Assembly (NCBI GenBank): GCA_900472625.1 | Contig: UCIT01000036.1 | Location: 1 to 64,000 of the forward strand | Source: Hyphomicrobiales bacterium | GTDB taxonomy: Bacteria > Pseudomonadota > Alphaproteobacteria > Rhizobiales > Rhizobiaceae | Reading direction: 5' to 3' | DNA length: 64,000 nucleotides | Part shown: one piece after another, positions 25,700 to 33,607 of the stretch | How positions within the stretch are numbered: the first letter of the stretch is position 1 | Layout of the letters: each line of letters starts with the position of its first letter | Program-made: the position numbers and the translations under genes | Notes under the pieces: generated by a model | The model's input: only the letters and a program-made list of their open reading frames with translations | Told to the model about the DNA's origin: nothing | Databases searched by the model: none

Positions 25700-26203
25700 T
25701 TAGCCCGGCTGGTCCAGACGTCTTTCCAGATGTACCTTTTCGAGCGGAATTTTGAGCGCGGCGTTGAACTCAGTGCCACGCCAGACGACCGAAAAACCCA
25801 GGCGTTCATAAAGCCGGATAGCACCGACGTTTGTGGCCCGCGTGTGGATCCTTGCGACCGCGTAGCCTTCCTCGGCGATCTGGTTCAGGAAATGCCGAAC
25901 CAAGGCGGAGCCGATGCCGTTTCCCTGATGTGCAGGATCGACCCAAACGTCCGAGATGCAATCCCGATCGCCTTCGCGAGCACCCCAACCTACGAGCCTG
26001 CGGGCAAGTTCGGCGACGACGACATCGCCTTTCGCCTCGGTCGGATAGGCGAAAAAGCCGCTGCGGGCAGCCTCGGAAATGGCTTGCCACCTGAAACCCT
26101 CCTCGCTTTCGCAGCTGGTTCTCCAGGCTGCGAAACCGACTTCGCCGACCATCTTGTAGTCGGCGACCGTCATTTTACGAATTTTCAGCCCACTTACCAC
26201 CAC
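25700..26203 (-). CDS. GNAT-family N-acetyltransferase (GTG start, overlaps gatA)
   Basis: The 167-residue protein has LKIRKMTVADYKMVGEVGFAA, ISDVWVDPAHQGNGIGSALV and IHTRATNVGAIRLYERLGF, which are the GNAT strand, acetyl-CoA loop and C-terminal helix. The start is a GTG at 26203 or 26200, within the last codons of gatA, so it is likely translated by coupling. An ATG at 26173 would cut off the first strand. The substrate is unknown. Confidence 0.8.
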   Translation of the reverse strand: MVVSGLKIRKMTVADYKMVGEVGFAAWRTSCESEEGFRWQAISEAARSGFFAYPTEAKGDVVVAELARRLVGWGAREGDRDCISDVWVDPAHQGNGIGSALVRHFLNQIAEEGYAVARIHTRATNVGAIRLYERLGFSVVWRGTEFNAALKIPLEKVHLERRLDQPG

Positions 26204-27675
26204 TTGGCAGGCGTAAACCGGCCGGCAGCCTGTTCGATGACGTAGGCCGTCTTGAACAGCGTTTCTTCCTCGAACGGCTTGCCGATCAGTTGCAGACCAA
26301 GCGGAAGGCCCTTGTGATCGAGACCGGCGGGGACGGCGATGCCGGGGAGGCCGGCCATGTTGACGGTGACGGTGAAGATGTCGTTGAGGTACATCTTGAC
26401 CGGATCGGCAGCCAGATCCTCGTCGGCGATGCCGAAGGCCGACGACGGGGTCGCGGGCGTCAGGATGGCATCGACGCCGGCGTGGAAAGCGAGGTCGAAG
26501 TCGCGCTTGATCAGCGTGCGGACCTTCTGTGCCTGGATGTAATAGGCGTCGTAGTAGCCTGCCGACAGCACATAGGTGCCGATCATGATGCGGCGCTTGA
26601 CTTCCTTGCCGAAGCCGGCGGCGCGGGTCTTCTCGTACATGTCAGCGATGTCCTTGCCATCGACGCGCAGGCCGTAGCGGACGCCGTCGTAGCGGGCAAG
26701 GTTGGACGAAGCTTCGGCGGGGGCGACGATGTAATAGGCCGGCAGCGCGTATTTGGTGTGCGGCAGCGAGATGTTGACGATCTCGGCGCCGGCATCCTTC
26801 AGCCAGGCGATGCCCTGCTGCCAGAGCGTTTCGATCTCTTCCGGCATGCCTTCGACGCGGTATTCGTTCGGAATTCCGATCTTCATGCCCTTCAGCGACT
26901 GGCCGAGAACCGATTCGTAGTCGGGGATCGGCAGATCGACCGAGGTCGTGTCCTTGGCGTCGACGGAGGCCATCGACTTCAGGAGGATGGCAGCATCGCG
27001 GACGTCGCGGGCGATCGGACCGGCTTGGTCAAGCGACGAGGCAAAGGCGACGGTGCCCCAGCGCGAGCAACGGCCGTAGGTCGGCTTGATGCCGACGGTA
27101 CCGGTGAAGGCGGCCGGCTGGCGGATCGAGCCGCCGGTGTCTGTGGCGGTGGCGCCGGCGCAGAGATGCGCAGCCACCGCAGCGGCCGAGCCACCGGAGG
27201 AGCCGCCTGGAACCAGCTGCTGGTTGGAGCCTTCGGCACGCCACGGGTTGATGACGGGACCATAGAAGGACGTCTCGTTGGAGGAGCCCATGGCGAACTC
27301 GTCCATGTTCAGCTTGCCGAGCATGACGGCGCCGTCGTCCCAGAGGTTCTGGGTGACGGTCGATTCGTAATGCGGCTTGAAGCCGTCGAGGATGTGGCTG
27401 CAGGCCTGGGTGTGGATGCCTTCGGTGGCAAAGAGATCCTTGATGCCGAGCGGAATGCCTTCAAGCTCGCCGCCCTTGCCGCCGGCAATGCGGGCGTCGG
27501 AGGCTTCGGCCATCTGCAGCGCCTTTTCAGGCGTCACCTTGATATAGGCGTTGAGCTTGTCGTTGGCCGCTTCGATCGCCGAGATGTAGGCCTCGGTGAG
27601 TTCTGTCGCTTTGATCTCCTTGGCGCGCAACTTGGTGCGGGCTTCGGCAATGGTCAGGCTGGTGAGTTCGCTCAT
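26194..27675 (-). CDS. gatA: aspartyl/glutamyl-tRNA amidotransferase subunit A
   Basis: GatA is the glutaminase subunit that delivers ammonia to GatB. The 493-residue protein carries the amidase-signature triad: Lys79 in LEGIPLGIKDLFA, and the two Ser in the glycine-rich block VPGGSSGGSAAAVA (about 155-168). The start at 27675 gives the usual MSELTSLTIAEAR; an ATG five codons upstream is in frame. gatC precedes it by 54 bp. Use of GatCAB implies that at least one of GlnRS or AsnRS is missing in this organism. Confidence 0.96.
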   Translation of the reverse strand: MSELTSLTIAEARTKLRAKEIKATELTEAYISAIEAANDKLNAYIKVTPEKALQMAEASDARIAGGKGGELEGIPLGIKDLFATEGIHTQACSHILDGFKPHYESTVTQNLWDDGAVMLGKLNMDEFAMGSSNETSFYGPVINPWRAEGSNQQLVPGGSSGGSAAAVAAHLCAGATATDTGGSIRQPAAFTGTVGIKPTYGRCSRWGTVAFASSLDQAGPIARDVRDAAILLKSMASVDAKDTTSVDLPIPDYESVLGQSLKGMKIGIPNEYRVEGMPEEIETLWQQGIAWLKDAGAEIVNISLPHTKYALPAYYIVAPAEASSNLARYDGVRYGLRVDGKDIADMYEKTRAAGFGKEVKRRIMIGTYVLSAGYYDAYYIQAQKVRTLIKRDFDLAFHAGVDAILTPATPSSAFGIADEDLAADPVKMYLNDIFTVTVNMAGLPGIAVPAGLDHKGLPLGLQLIGKPFEEETLFKTAYVIEQAAGRFTPAKWW

Positions 27676-27729
27676 GATGGTTCGCTTCAAATCTGGAATG
27701 GCAACGGAGTCGGAAAGCGGCGGAAAGGC

Positions 27730-28017
27730 CTATTCGACGACTTTGGGCACCAGGAAGAAATTCTGATCGGTAACAGGCGCATTGGCGACGATGTCTGCGG
27801 CCTTGCTGCCATCGGTGACGGCGTCGGTGCGCTTCTTCATCAGCATCGGCGTGACCGAGGTCATCGCCTCGACGCCCTCGACATTGACCTCGGAGAGCTG
27901 CTCGACGAAACCCAGAATGCCATTCAACTCGCCGACCATGCGGTTTGCCTCGTCTTCGGAGACGGCAATACGGGCAAGGCGCGCGACGCGCTTAACGGTG
28001 GCTAGGTCGACGGACAT
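27730..28017 (-). CDS. gatC: aspartyl/glutamyl-tRNA amidotransferase subunit C
   Basis: GatC is the small subunit that wraps between GatA and GatB and stabilises them. The 95-residue protein starts with SVDLATVKRVARLARIAVSE, the typical N-terminus, and contains NGILGFVEQLSEV and a C-terminal PVTDQNFFLVPKVVE tail. The ATG at 28017 has CCCGGAGAATACC before it, a clear ribosome site. It leads the gatC-gatA unit. Confidence 0.95.
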   Translation of the reverse strand: MSVDLATVKRVARLARIAVSEDEANRMVGELNGILGFVEQLSEVNVEGVEAMTSVTPMLMKKRTDAVTDGSKAADIVANAPVTDQNFFLVPKVVE

Positions 28018-28083
28018 GGTATTCTCCGGGTAGGACGTTTCCACCCGCTATAAAGGCCATGCCCGCTGTGTGCAACGGGCCTT

Positions 28084-28596
28084 TCAGCTCAAAATCGCAT
28101 CGCCAAGCAGGCATCTCAACAGATCGTCGATGTCGGCAACGGTATCAAAGTTGCTTTGCTTGATCACACGATGGCCCAGACGGACGTTCTTTATTCCATT
28201 AGCATCGCCCTTGGTGTGTTTGAGGACCTTCTTGTCGGCAATGTTCGGCAAGGGGCCTCCTGCCGGGTCTCCAAACCATCGAAATGCCTTCAGATTCAAA
28301 GCGTCGTCGACAAAAATCCACACAACGCAACCGCCTGGCTTTTCTGCCAATCGCATGCTGACATTGATCTCCGTCCTTGATCCGGTCTCTCGGCTCACCT
28401 TCAACTGGATGTGTCGCGTCACGTTCTGGTAGGTCAGAACGAGATCGTAGCCGCCAGCATCGAACTCGCTCTTCAGTATTTCTGCGTCAAAAATGTCGTG
28501 CTGCCAAAGCCGGCGTAGCAACTCCCCTGCGAAAAGGTGCTCAATAATATTTTCACGCAATGTCGAGTGAACCGAGTGCTTTTGTTTTTCGTCCAT
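28084..28596 (-). CDS. protein with a PD-(D/E)XK nuclease-like core, unknown function
   Basis: The 170-residue protein begins HSVHSTLRENIIEHLFAGEL, then has ILKSEFDAGGYDLVLTYQ followed by HIQLKVS. The E...GYD...QLK order is the core of the PD-(D/E)XK nuclease fold (acidic residue on the first helix, Asp, then (E/Q)xK). It ends with helices around DIDDLLRCLLGD. It could be a small endonuclease, perhaps a defence or repair enzyme, but Gln replaces Glu in the third motif. The ATG at 28596 lies immediately after a terminator U run, so its start and expression are unusual. Confidence 0.65.
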   Translation of the reverse strand: MDEKQKHSVHSTLRENIIEHLFAGELLRRLWQHDIFDAEILKSEFDAGGYDLVLTYQNVTRHIQLKVSRETGSRTEINVSMRLAEKPGGCVVWIFVDDALNLKAFRWFGDPAGGPLPNIADKKVLKHTKGDANGIKNVRLGHRVIKQSNFDTVADIDDLLRCLLGDAILS

Positions 28597-28602
28597 AAAA
28601 AA

Positions 28603-28631
28603 TGTCCCGCGGTGAAAGCAACCGCGGGACA
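28603..28631 (-). terminator. intrinsic terminator abutting the next start codon
   Basis: A perfect 11-bp stem (TGTCCCGCGGT and its complement) with a 7-base loop is followed on the minus strand by six T (28602-28597) and then directly by the ATG at 28596. It should end transcripts of the metal-dependent hydrolase gene (stop at 28656) and leaves no free room for a ribosome site of the following gene. Confidence 0.85.
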
Positions 28632-28655
28632 CAAGCAACGACTAAACGTTTTATG

Positions 28656-29360
28656 TCAAATCGACAGGCTGCCGCCGGATTTCATCACTTCAACCGCAGT
28701 CTTCGATCCTTCCATGCCCTTGACGAACTTCTCCGGCGTCTGGTCGAGCAGACCGAAGGTTCCGTAGTGGCAGGGAATGACCTGCTTGAAATTGAAGAAG
28801 CGCTGGCAGGACAATGCTGCAACGGCACCGCCCATGGTGAAGCGGTCGCCGACCGGGACGATGCCGATATCCGGCTGGTGCAGTTCGTTGATCAGGCCCA
28901 TGTCGGTGAAGATATCGGTGTCACCCATATGGAGAACCGACGCCTCACCGTCGAAATGCATCATCAGGCCATTGGCGCTGCCGAGCGAATGAGAGACGCC
29001 GTCCTCAGTGATCTGGGCTGAGGAGTGATGCGCCTGGGTCAGGGTGACGCTGAAGCCGTCGAAGCCGACCGTGCCGCCGGTGCCGGCCATTTCCAGCTTC
29101 TCGACGCCGCGATGGCCGAGCCAGGCGGAGAGATCGGCATTGGCAAGAACCGCCGCGCCGGTTTCCTTGGCGATCTGGATGGTGTCGCCGACGTGGTCGC
29201 CGTGTCCGTGGGTCAGGAGGATATGGGTGACGCCCTTGGTCGCGTCCTTGAGGTCTTGACCGGCAAAGCTCGGATTATGGGTCAGGAACGGATCGACAAG
29301 AACGATCGCCTTTGCCGTTTCGATGCGGAAGGCGGCGTGGCCTAGCCATGTGATCTTCAT
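28656..29360 (-). CDS. metal-dependent hydrolase, metallo-beta-lactamase fold (UPF0173)
   Basis: The 234-residue protein has ITWLGHAAFRIE at the N-terminus, the zinc motif HGHGDHVGD with His51, His53, Asp55 and His56, and later GDTDIF and PCHYGTFGLLDQ with the remaining ligands. This is the UPF0173 group of the metallo-beta-lactamase superfamily (UlaG-like); its substrate is not known. The start at 29360 has GAAGGAGACATTTC before it. It reads away from ruvX and ends at a strong terminator. Confidence 0.9.
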   Translation of the reverse strand: MKITWLGHAAFRIETAKAIVLVDPFLTHNPSFAGQDLKDATKGVTHILLTHGHGDHVGDTIQIAKETGAAVLANADLSAWLGHRGVEKLEMAGTGGTVGFDGFSVTLTQAHHSSAQITEDGVSHSLGSANGLMMHFDGEASVLHMGDTDIFTDMGLINELHQPDIGIVPVGDRFTMGGAVAALSCQRFFNFKQVIPCHYGTFGLLDQTPEKFVKGMEGSKTAVEVMKSGGSLSI

Positions 29361-29480
29361 GAAATGTCTCCTTCGTATTAGATGATGCAAAAGCCTGTTT
29401 CGATCGCTATGCACATATCCCATGCGGCCGCAAAGAAAAGCGGCGGCGGCTTCAATTTCTTTTGACGGGATGAAACGACG

Positions 29481-29975
29481 ATGACGGTGCTGACGATCGA
29501 AGAGCTGGCGGCAGCGCTGCAGCCGAACGAAGCCATAGCCGGCCTCGATCTCGGTACCAAGACGATCGGGCTCTCGATGTCCGATCTTGGTCGGCGCTTC
29601 TCGACGCCGCGCACGGTGATCAAGCGCGAGAAATTCACCATCGACGCAGAGGTGCTGCTGGCTTTTGCGGCGAAGGAGAAGGTGGCGGCCTTTGTCATCG
29701 GCCTGCCTATGAACATGGATGGGTCGGCCGGTCCGCGCGTTCAGGCGACCCGGGCATTCGTTCGCAACATGGAGCAGAAGACGGCCGTGCCCTTTGTCTA
29801 TTGGGACGAGCGGCTATCGACGGTAGCGGCCGAACGGGCGTTGCTGGAGATGGACGTCTCGCGGGCCAAGCGAGCCGAACGGATCGATTCGGCGGCGGCC
29901 AGCTTCATTCTTCAAGGGGCTCTGGACAGGCTGTCCTTGCTGGCGAGAGCAGCAGCGGACAATTTGGAAGACTGA
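29481..29975 (+). CDS. ruvX: pre-16S rRNA processing / Holliday-junction nuclease YqgF (RuvX)
   Basis: The 164-residue protein has the RNase H-like core with IAGLDLGTKTIGLSMSD (catalytic Asp at about 23), FVIGLPMNMDGSAG and VYWDERLSTVAAERALLEM, then an Asp-containing helix near the C-terminus (RIDSAAASFILQGALD). E. coli YqgF processes the 5' end of 16S rRNA and is also described as a Holliday-junction resolvase. Its last 64 bases overlap the end of the convergent gene at 29912-30244. Confidence 0.92.
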   Translation: MTVLTIEELAAALQPNEAIAGLDLGTKTIGLSMSDLGRRFSTPRTVIKREKFTIDAEVLLAFAAKEKVAAFVIGLPMNMDGSAGPRVQATRAFVRNMEQKTAVPFVYWDERLSTVAAERALLEMDVSRAKRAERIDSAAASFILQGALDRLSLLARAAADNLED

Positions 29976-30244
29976 CGCGCCTGCCACCATGTGGCAATCT
30001 TCCGGCGCTTGCGGAACGCCAGGATGGCGAAGACGATGAGGCTGTCGACGGCAATGGCGCGGGCAACCAGCGGCGGAATGACTTCTGGCGGGATGCCGAG
30101 GATGTTGGCGTAGACCTGGAACGTCAGATCATGCGCCTGACGCGTCAGCATGAAAATGCCGAAACTCATGTCGTAATAGGAAAGCCAATACCAGCCCGCC
30201 AAGAAGACGATCGGACCGGCCCAGAAGATCAGGAACCACTTCAT
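29912..30244 (-). CDS. small membrane protein, DUF6105-like
   Basis: The 110-residue product has a first helix MKWFLIFWAGPIVFLAGWYW, a loop, and a second helix near IAVDSLIVFAILAF followed by a basic tail. It resembles a rhizobial family I recall as DUF6105, of unknown function. The ATG overlaps the TGA of the preceding small membrane gene (ATGA), which indicates coupled translation. Its C-terminal 64 bases overlap the 3' end of ruvX in antisense. Confidence 0.7.
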   Translation of the reverse strand: MKWFLIFWAGPIVFLAGWYWLSYYDMSFGIFMLTRQAHDLTFQVYANILGIPPEVIPPLVARAIAVDSLIVFAILAFRKRRKIATWWQARQSSKLSAAALASKDSLSRAP

Positions 30245-30414
30245 GCGGCCGCCCCTCTTTGCCTTTTCGCGAATGGGAGATCCAAAGAGACCAGCCATGT
30301 CGACAATGCCATCACACTGAGAACCAGGGCCGGCACGGCGATATCAAGCGCGAGCACGGCAAAGAACATCATCGCGGCAACGAGGAACATGATTCTCGCG
30401 ATTTTCGTTCCCAT
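30241..30414 (-). CDS. 57-aa membrane protein, unknown function
   Basis: The product is almost entirely hydrophobic: IARIMFLVAAMMFFAVLALD and a second helix VLSVMALSTWLVSLDLPF, ending in a basic tail. Two membrane passes are likely. I chose the ATG at 30414; a GTG at 30426 in the same frame is possible. The stop codon overlaps the next start (ATGA), so the two small membrane proteins probably form one translational unit and may act together. Family not recognised. Confidence 0.6.
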   Translation of the reverse strand: MGTKIARIMFLVAAMMFFAVLALDIAVPALVLSVMALSTWLVSLDLPFAKRQRGAAA

Positions 30415-30538
30415 GGTTCCAGACACTCAAAACTTTGAAACTGTCCGGTAACCTGTCTTCTTAACCGTCTGCGCGCAATGTAAACCATTTGTTAAGGTTA
30501 ACGGCCACGCTAGGGCCTGTGGAAAATCCTGCCGCTGC

Positions 30539-31225
30539 TCAGCCGTAAACGCCGCGAACGATGCGTTTCAGCGCGGCTTCGGCCTTTTCCCAGTCCTTTG
30601 GCGTCTTCAGCGCGAGACCTGCGCACTGCCCACCTGCCGACGCGGAAAGGACGATGTGTTGGATGGCGGCGATCAGAATCGCGTTGACGGCCACGGGATC
30701 GACACCCTTCGGCGGCGCGAGCGATCCGCGCATGCGCTCCAGCCAAGTTGCCAGCGCCTTCGAGCGTGCTTCCGACAGCCGCCTCACCTGCTCGGTGTTT
30801 TCGGAGACCTCCCAGGCAACGATGCGGCGCATTAGCGGATCGTCGCGCAGCGCCTGGAGGAACAGCAGCGACAGCCGCTCCATCAGGTCGCCATAGGTCA
30901 GCAGGAACATGCCGCCGGTGTCCTCAGGGATGCGATCCTTGACCCACGTGCCGAGATCGGCGCCGATCGCATCGACCAAACCATTGAGGCCGCCGTAGTA
31001 GCGGTAGATCAGTTGCTTGTCGCAGCCGGCTCCGCGGGCGACCGCGTTAATGCCGAAGTTCTGGAAACCCTCCTGCGCCAGCAAGGCCTTTGCCGCAGCA
31101 AGGATCGCCTTCTCCGTCGCGCCGCGATCGCGCACGCGCTTTTCAGGTTCGGCCTGCGGTGCGTCGGCGATTGGGGTCAGGACCATGGGATCATTCAGCA
31201 TCAGGGACTCAGTCTTGGTTGTCAC
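30539..31225 (-). CDS. TetR-family transcriptional regulator
   Basis: The 228-residue protein has a TetR-type HTH: AILAAAKALLAQEGFQNFG, INAVARGAGCDKQLIYRYYG (residues about 40-82), preceded by a 35-residue extension, and an all-helical ligand-binding C-terminal domain. The start is taken as GTG at 31225; an ATG at 31201 is also possible and would leave the operator fully upstream. A near-perfect palindrome at 31218-31243 covers the start and is the obvious autoregulatory site. No plus-strand gene follows, so it may control itself and distant targets. Confidence 0.85.
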   Translation of the reverse strand: MTTKTESLMLNDPMVLTPIADAPQAEPEKRVRDRGATEKAILAAAKALLAQEGFQNFGINAVARGAGCDKQLIYRYYGGLNGLVDAIGADLGTWVKDRIPEDTGGMFLLTYGDLMERLSLLFLQALRDDPLMRRIVAWEVSENTEQVRRLSEARSKALATWLERMRGSLAPPKGVDPVAVNAILIAAIQHIVLSASAGGQCAGLALKTPKDWEKAEAALKRIVRGVYG

Positions 31226-31243
31226 TCATCGGTGAGTAACAAC
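31218..31243. promoter_or_regulatory. 26-bp palindromic operator at the TetR-family start
   Basis: The two halves are GTTGTCACTCATC and GGTGAGTAACAAC. They are reverse complements at 11 of 13 positions, centred between 31230 and 31231. The ACTCA...TGAGT core is typical of operators of TetR-family repressors. Its place on the presumed start codon suggests autorepression. Confidence 0.7.
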
Positions 31244-31340
31244 GCCACCTTCAACCGGCAACGGCCAACCCCTTGAAAGATTGTGGATAGTTTTCCAGAG
31301 TGCCTGCGAGATCAACTCAGAGGAAATCTGCAGAACGTCT

Positions 31341-31958
31341 TTACAGCATCTGCCCGAACCAGACGGTGCGTTCCGACGGTTCGACGAGCGGCGGGCCCAG
31401 GCGCTCGAAACCGCGCGAGCCCCAGAAACCTATGCCGCCGGCATTAGTGGCACTTGCACCGAGATGTACAGCTGTGATGCCGTCGCGGCGAGCCTGCGAC
31501 AGCCAGGTGTCGAGCAGCTTCGTGCCCATTCCCTGACCTCGCAGCCGCGACAGCAGGTTCATGTGGATATGGGCAGGGAAAACATCGATGATCGCTGCCG
31601 GTGCAAAAGACGGATGGTGGATTGCGGCGATGCGCTTCTGGTCGGCGTCCCACAATTCCGGATCGCCCTGCGGCTCTGGATTGGCGTTTCGAAGCGCCGG
31701 CCACCAATCACGCTCAAGCTGGGCTTCGAACGCTCGGGTATCGTAAGCGCCGACGATGTAACCTGCCACGCCTTCGGCATCCTCGACCACGAATGCCGTC
31801 GTGGGGCTCAGCACGACGTAAGGCGCCGAGTAGATATGGCCGATGAGCTTGCCGTCGCGATGCAGCGGCGTGGCATCCTGGCCGGAATCGCCGGTGACAA
31901 GGGAAATGGTGTAGATCTGGTCGAGATCGTCTGATTGGGCTTGGCGTATTGTCGTCAT
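31341..31958 (-). CDS. GNAT-family N-acetyltransferase
   Basis: The 205-residue protein begins TTIRQAQSDDLDQIYTISL and has a long middle insert (residues about 65-120, with RDWWPALRN). The acetyl-CoA loop LRGQGMGTKLLDTWL lies near 140 and HLGASATNAGGIGFWGSRGF near 170. The layout recalls acetyltransferases related to the C-terminal domain of eukaryotic O-GlcNAcases. The start overlaps the aidB stop by one base, so the two are probably one operon. Substrate unknown. Confidence 0.82.
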   Translation of the reverse strand: MTTIRQAQSDDLDQIYTISLVTGDSGQDATPLHRDGKLIGHIYSAPYVVLSPTTAFVVEDAEGVAGYIVGAYDTRAFEAQLERDWWPALRNANPEPQGDPELWDADQKRIAAIHHPSFAPAAIIDVFPAHIHMNLLSRLRGQGMGTKLLDTWLSQARRDGITAVHLGASATNAGGIGFWGSRGFERLGPPLVEPSERTVWFGQML

Positions 31959-33607
31959 CAGCTTGCCGGCGGATAGAGGAGATCGACGATGTAGCCGGCA
32001 TCGAAACGGCTATCGAGCATGCCGTAGGTGGAGCGCCAGCCGCCGGCGAGACGGGTTTCGATGAAGGCATCGGCGATGCGCCCTGCCCCCAACCGGTAGA
32101 GTTCTGCGGCACCGGCTGCCAGCGCCAGCTGTTCGACCAGCAGGCGGGCGGCGCCCTCGTCGCGTTCGCAAAGCGCCATGGCGGCGCGCAGCACGTCGAT
32201 GGTCTTCTTGCCGGCGGGGCCGAGATCGCGGGCGAGACCGGCGAAGACGGTTTCGAACAGGTCCTTGCCACGGTTCAGGATACGCAGGACGTCAAGCGCC
32301 ATGACGTTGCCGGACCCTTCCCAGATCGCATTGACCGGAGCCTCGCGATAATGACGGGCGATTGGGCGCTCCTCGATGTAGCCGCTGCCGCCGATGCACT
32401 CCATCGCTTCGTAGATCAGCGCCGGGGCGATCTTGCAGCACCAATACTTGGCGACCGGCGTCATGACGCGGGCATAGGCGGCCTCCTCGGCGCTGCCGCG
32501 GGCGCGGTCGAAGGCGTCGGCCAGACGGAAGGACAGCGCCGTGGCGGCCGCGACGTCGAGCGCCATGTCGGCAAGGACGCGGGTCATGATCGGCTGGCTG
32601 ACCAGCATCTTGCCGAAGACGCTGCGGCCACGGGTGTGGTGCACGGCTTCTGCGAGCGAGGCGCGCATGATGCCGGACGATGCCAGCGCGCAATCGAGGC
32701 GCGTGAGCGTGACCATGTCGAGAATGGTGCGAACCCCGGCATCGGGACCGCCGAGCATGAAGCCGAAGGTGTCGTTGAACTCGACTTCGGACGAGGCGTT
32801 CGAGCGGTTGCCGAGCTTGTCCTTGAGGCGCTGGAACTGCAGGCCGTTGGCCGAGCCATCTTCGAGCAGGCGCGGCACCAGGAAGCAGCCCATGCCCTCC
32901 TTGGTCTGCGCCAGCATGATGAAGGCATCGCTCATCGGCGCCGACATGAACCACTTGTGGCCGGACAGGCGATAGATGCCGTCGCTGACCTTTTCGGCGG
33001 AGGTGGTGTTTGAGCGGACATCCGTTCCGCCCTGCTTTTCCGTCATGCCCATGCCGATAGTGACGGCGGACTTCTGCATGGCGGGCTTGTTGGACGAGTC
33101 GTATTTGCGCGACAGGATTTTTGGCGCCCAGTCCTTCTGTACGGCAGGCGACGCCGAGAGTGCGGCAACCGATGCTGACGTCATGGTGATCGGGCAGAGA
33201 TGGCCGGTCTCGAGTTGCGCGGAGAGATAGAAGCGGGCAGCGCGGATCTTGTGCGCCTGATCCTTGGCCTCGGCATCGGCCTGCGGATCCCAGACGGAGG
33301 AATGCAAGCCAACGGACATCGAACGGCGCATCAACGCATGCCAAGCTGGGTGGAACTCGACGACATCGAGACGTTCGCCGCGCGGGCCATGAGTGCGCAA
33401 TTGCGGCACGCCCTGGTTTGCCATGCGCGCCAGCTCCTGCGCTTCCGGTGAGGTCACATAGCGGCCCATATTGTCGAGATCGTCGCGGATGCCGCGCGGC
33501 AGGGCGCCGGTGAGGTCGACGATCAGCGGATCGGACCTGTAGGCATTGATGCCGGACCACAGGCTCGGCTGGTTGAGTTCGGCGAGTTTTTCTTCGGCGG
33601 GTGTCAT
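31958..33607 (-). CDS. aidB: AidB-type acyl-CoA dehydrogenase family protein
   Basis: The 549-residue flavoprotein has the AidB layout: a specific N-terminal domain (FHPAWHALMRRSMSVGLH), the acyl-CoA dehydrogenase core with GMTEKQGGTDVRSNTT and GHKWFMSAPMSD, and a long helical C-terminal domain with IGGSGYIEE. E. coli AidB belongs to the Ada alkylation response and binds DNA and FAD. There is no Ada box that I can identify here. It forms a probable unit with the GNAT gene; pyrB is divergent 182 bp away. Confidence 0.87.
   Translation of the reverse strand: MTPAEEKLAELNQPSLWSGINAYRSDPLIVDLTGALPRGIRDDLDNMGRYVTSPEAQELARMANQGVPQLRTHGPRGERLDVVEFHPAWHALMRRSMSVGLHSSVWDPQADAEAKDQAHKIRAARFYLSAQLETGHLCPITMTSASVAALSASPAVQKDWAPKILSRKYDSSNKPAMQKSAVTIGMGMTEKQGGTDVRSNTTSAEKVSDGIYRLSGHKWFMSAPMSDAFIMLAQTKEGMGCFLVPRLLEDGSANGLQFQRLKDKLGNRSNASSEVEFNDTFGFMLGGPDAGVRTILDMVTLTRLDCALASSGIMRASLAEAVHHTRGRSVFGKMLVSQPIMTRVLADMALDVAAATALSFRLADAFDRARGSAEEAAYARVMTPVAKYWCCKIAPALIYEAMECIGGSGYIEERPIARHYREAPVNAIWEGSGNVMALDVLRILNRGKDLFETVFAGLARDLGPAGKKTIDVLRAAMALCERDEGAARLLVEQLALAAGAAELYRLGAGRIADAFIETRLAGGWRSTYGMLDSRFDAGYIVDLLYPPAS

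Noticed and set aside
26290..28005. A 571-codon open frame antisense to gatA and gatC
   Set aside because: Same kind of mirror frame over two certain genes; composition is that of an antisense shadow.
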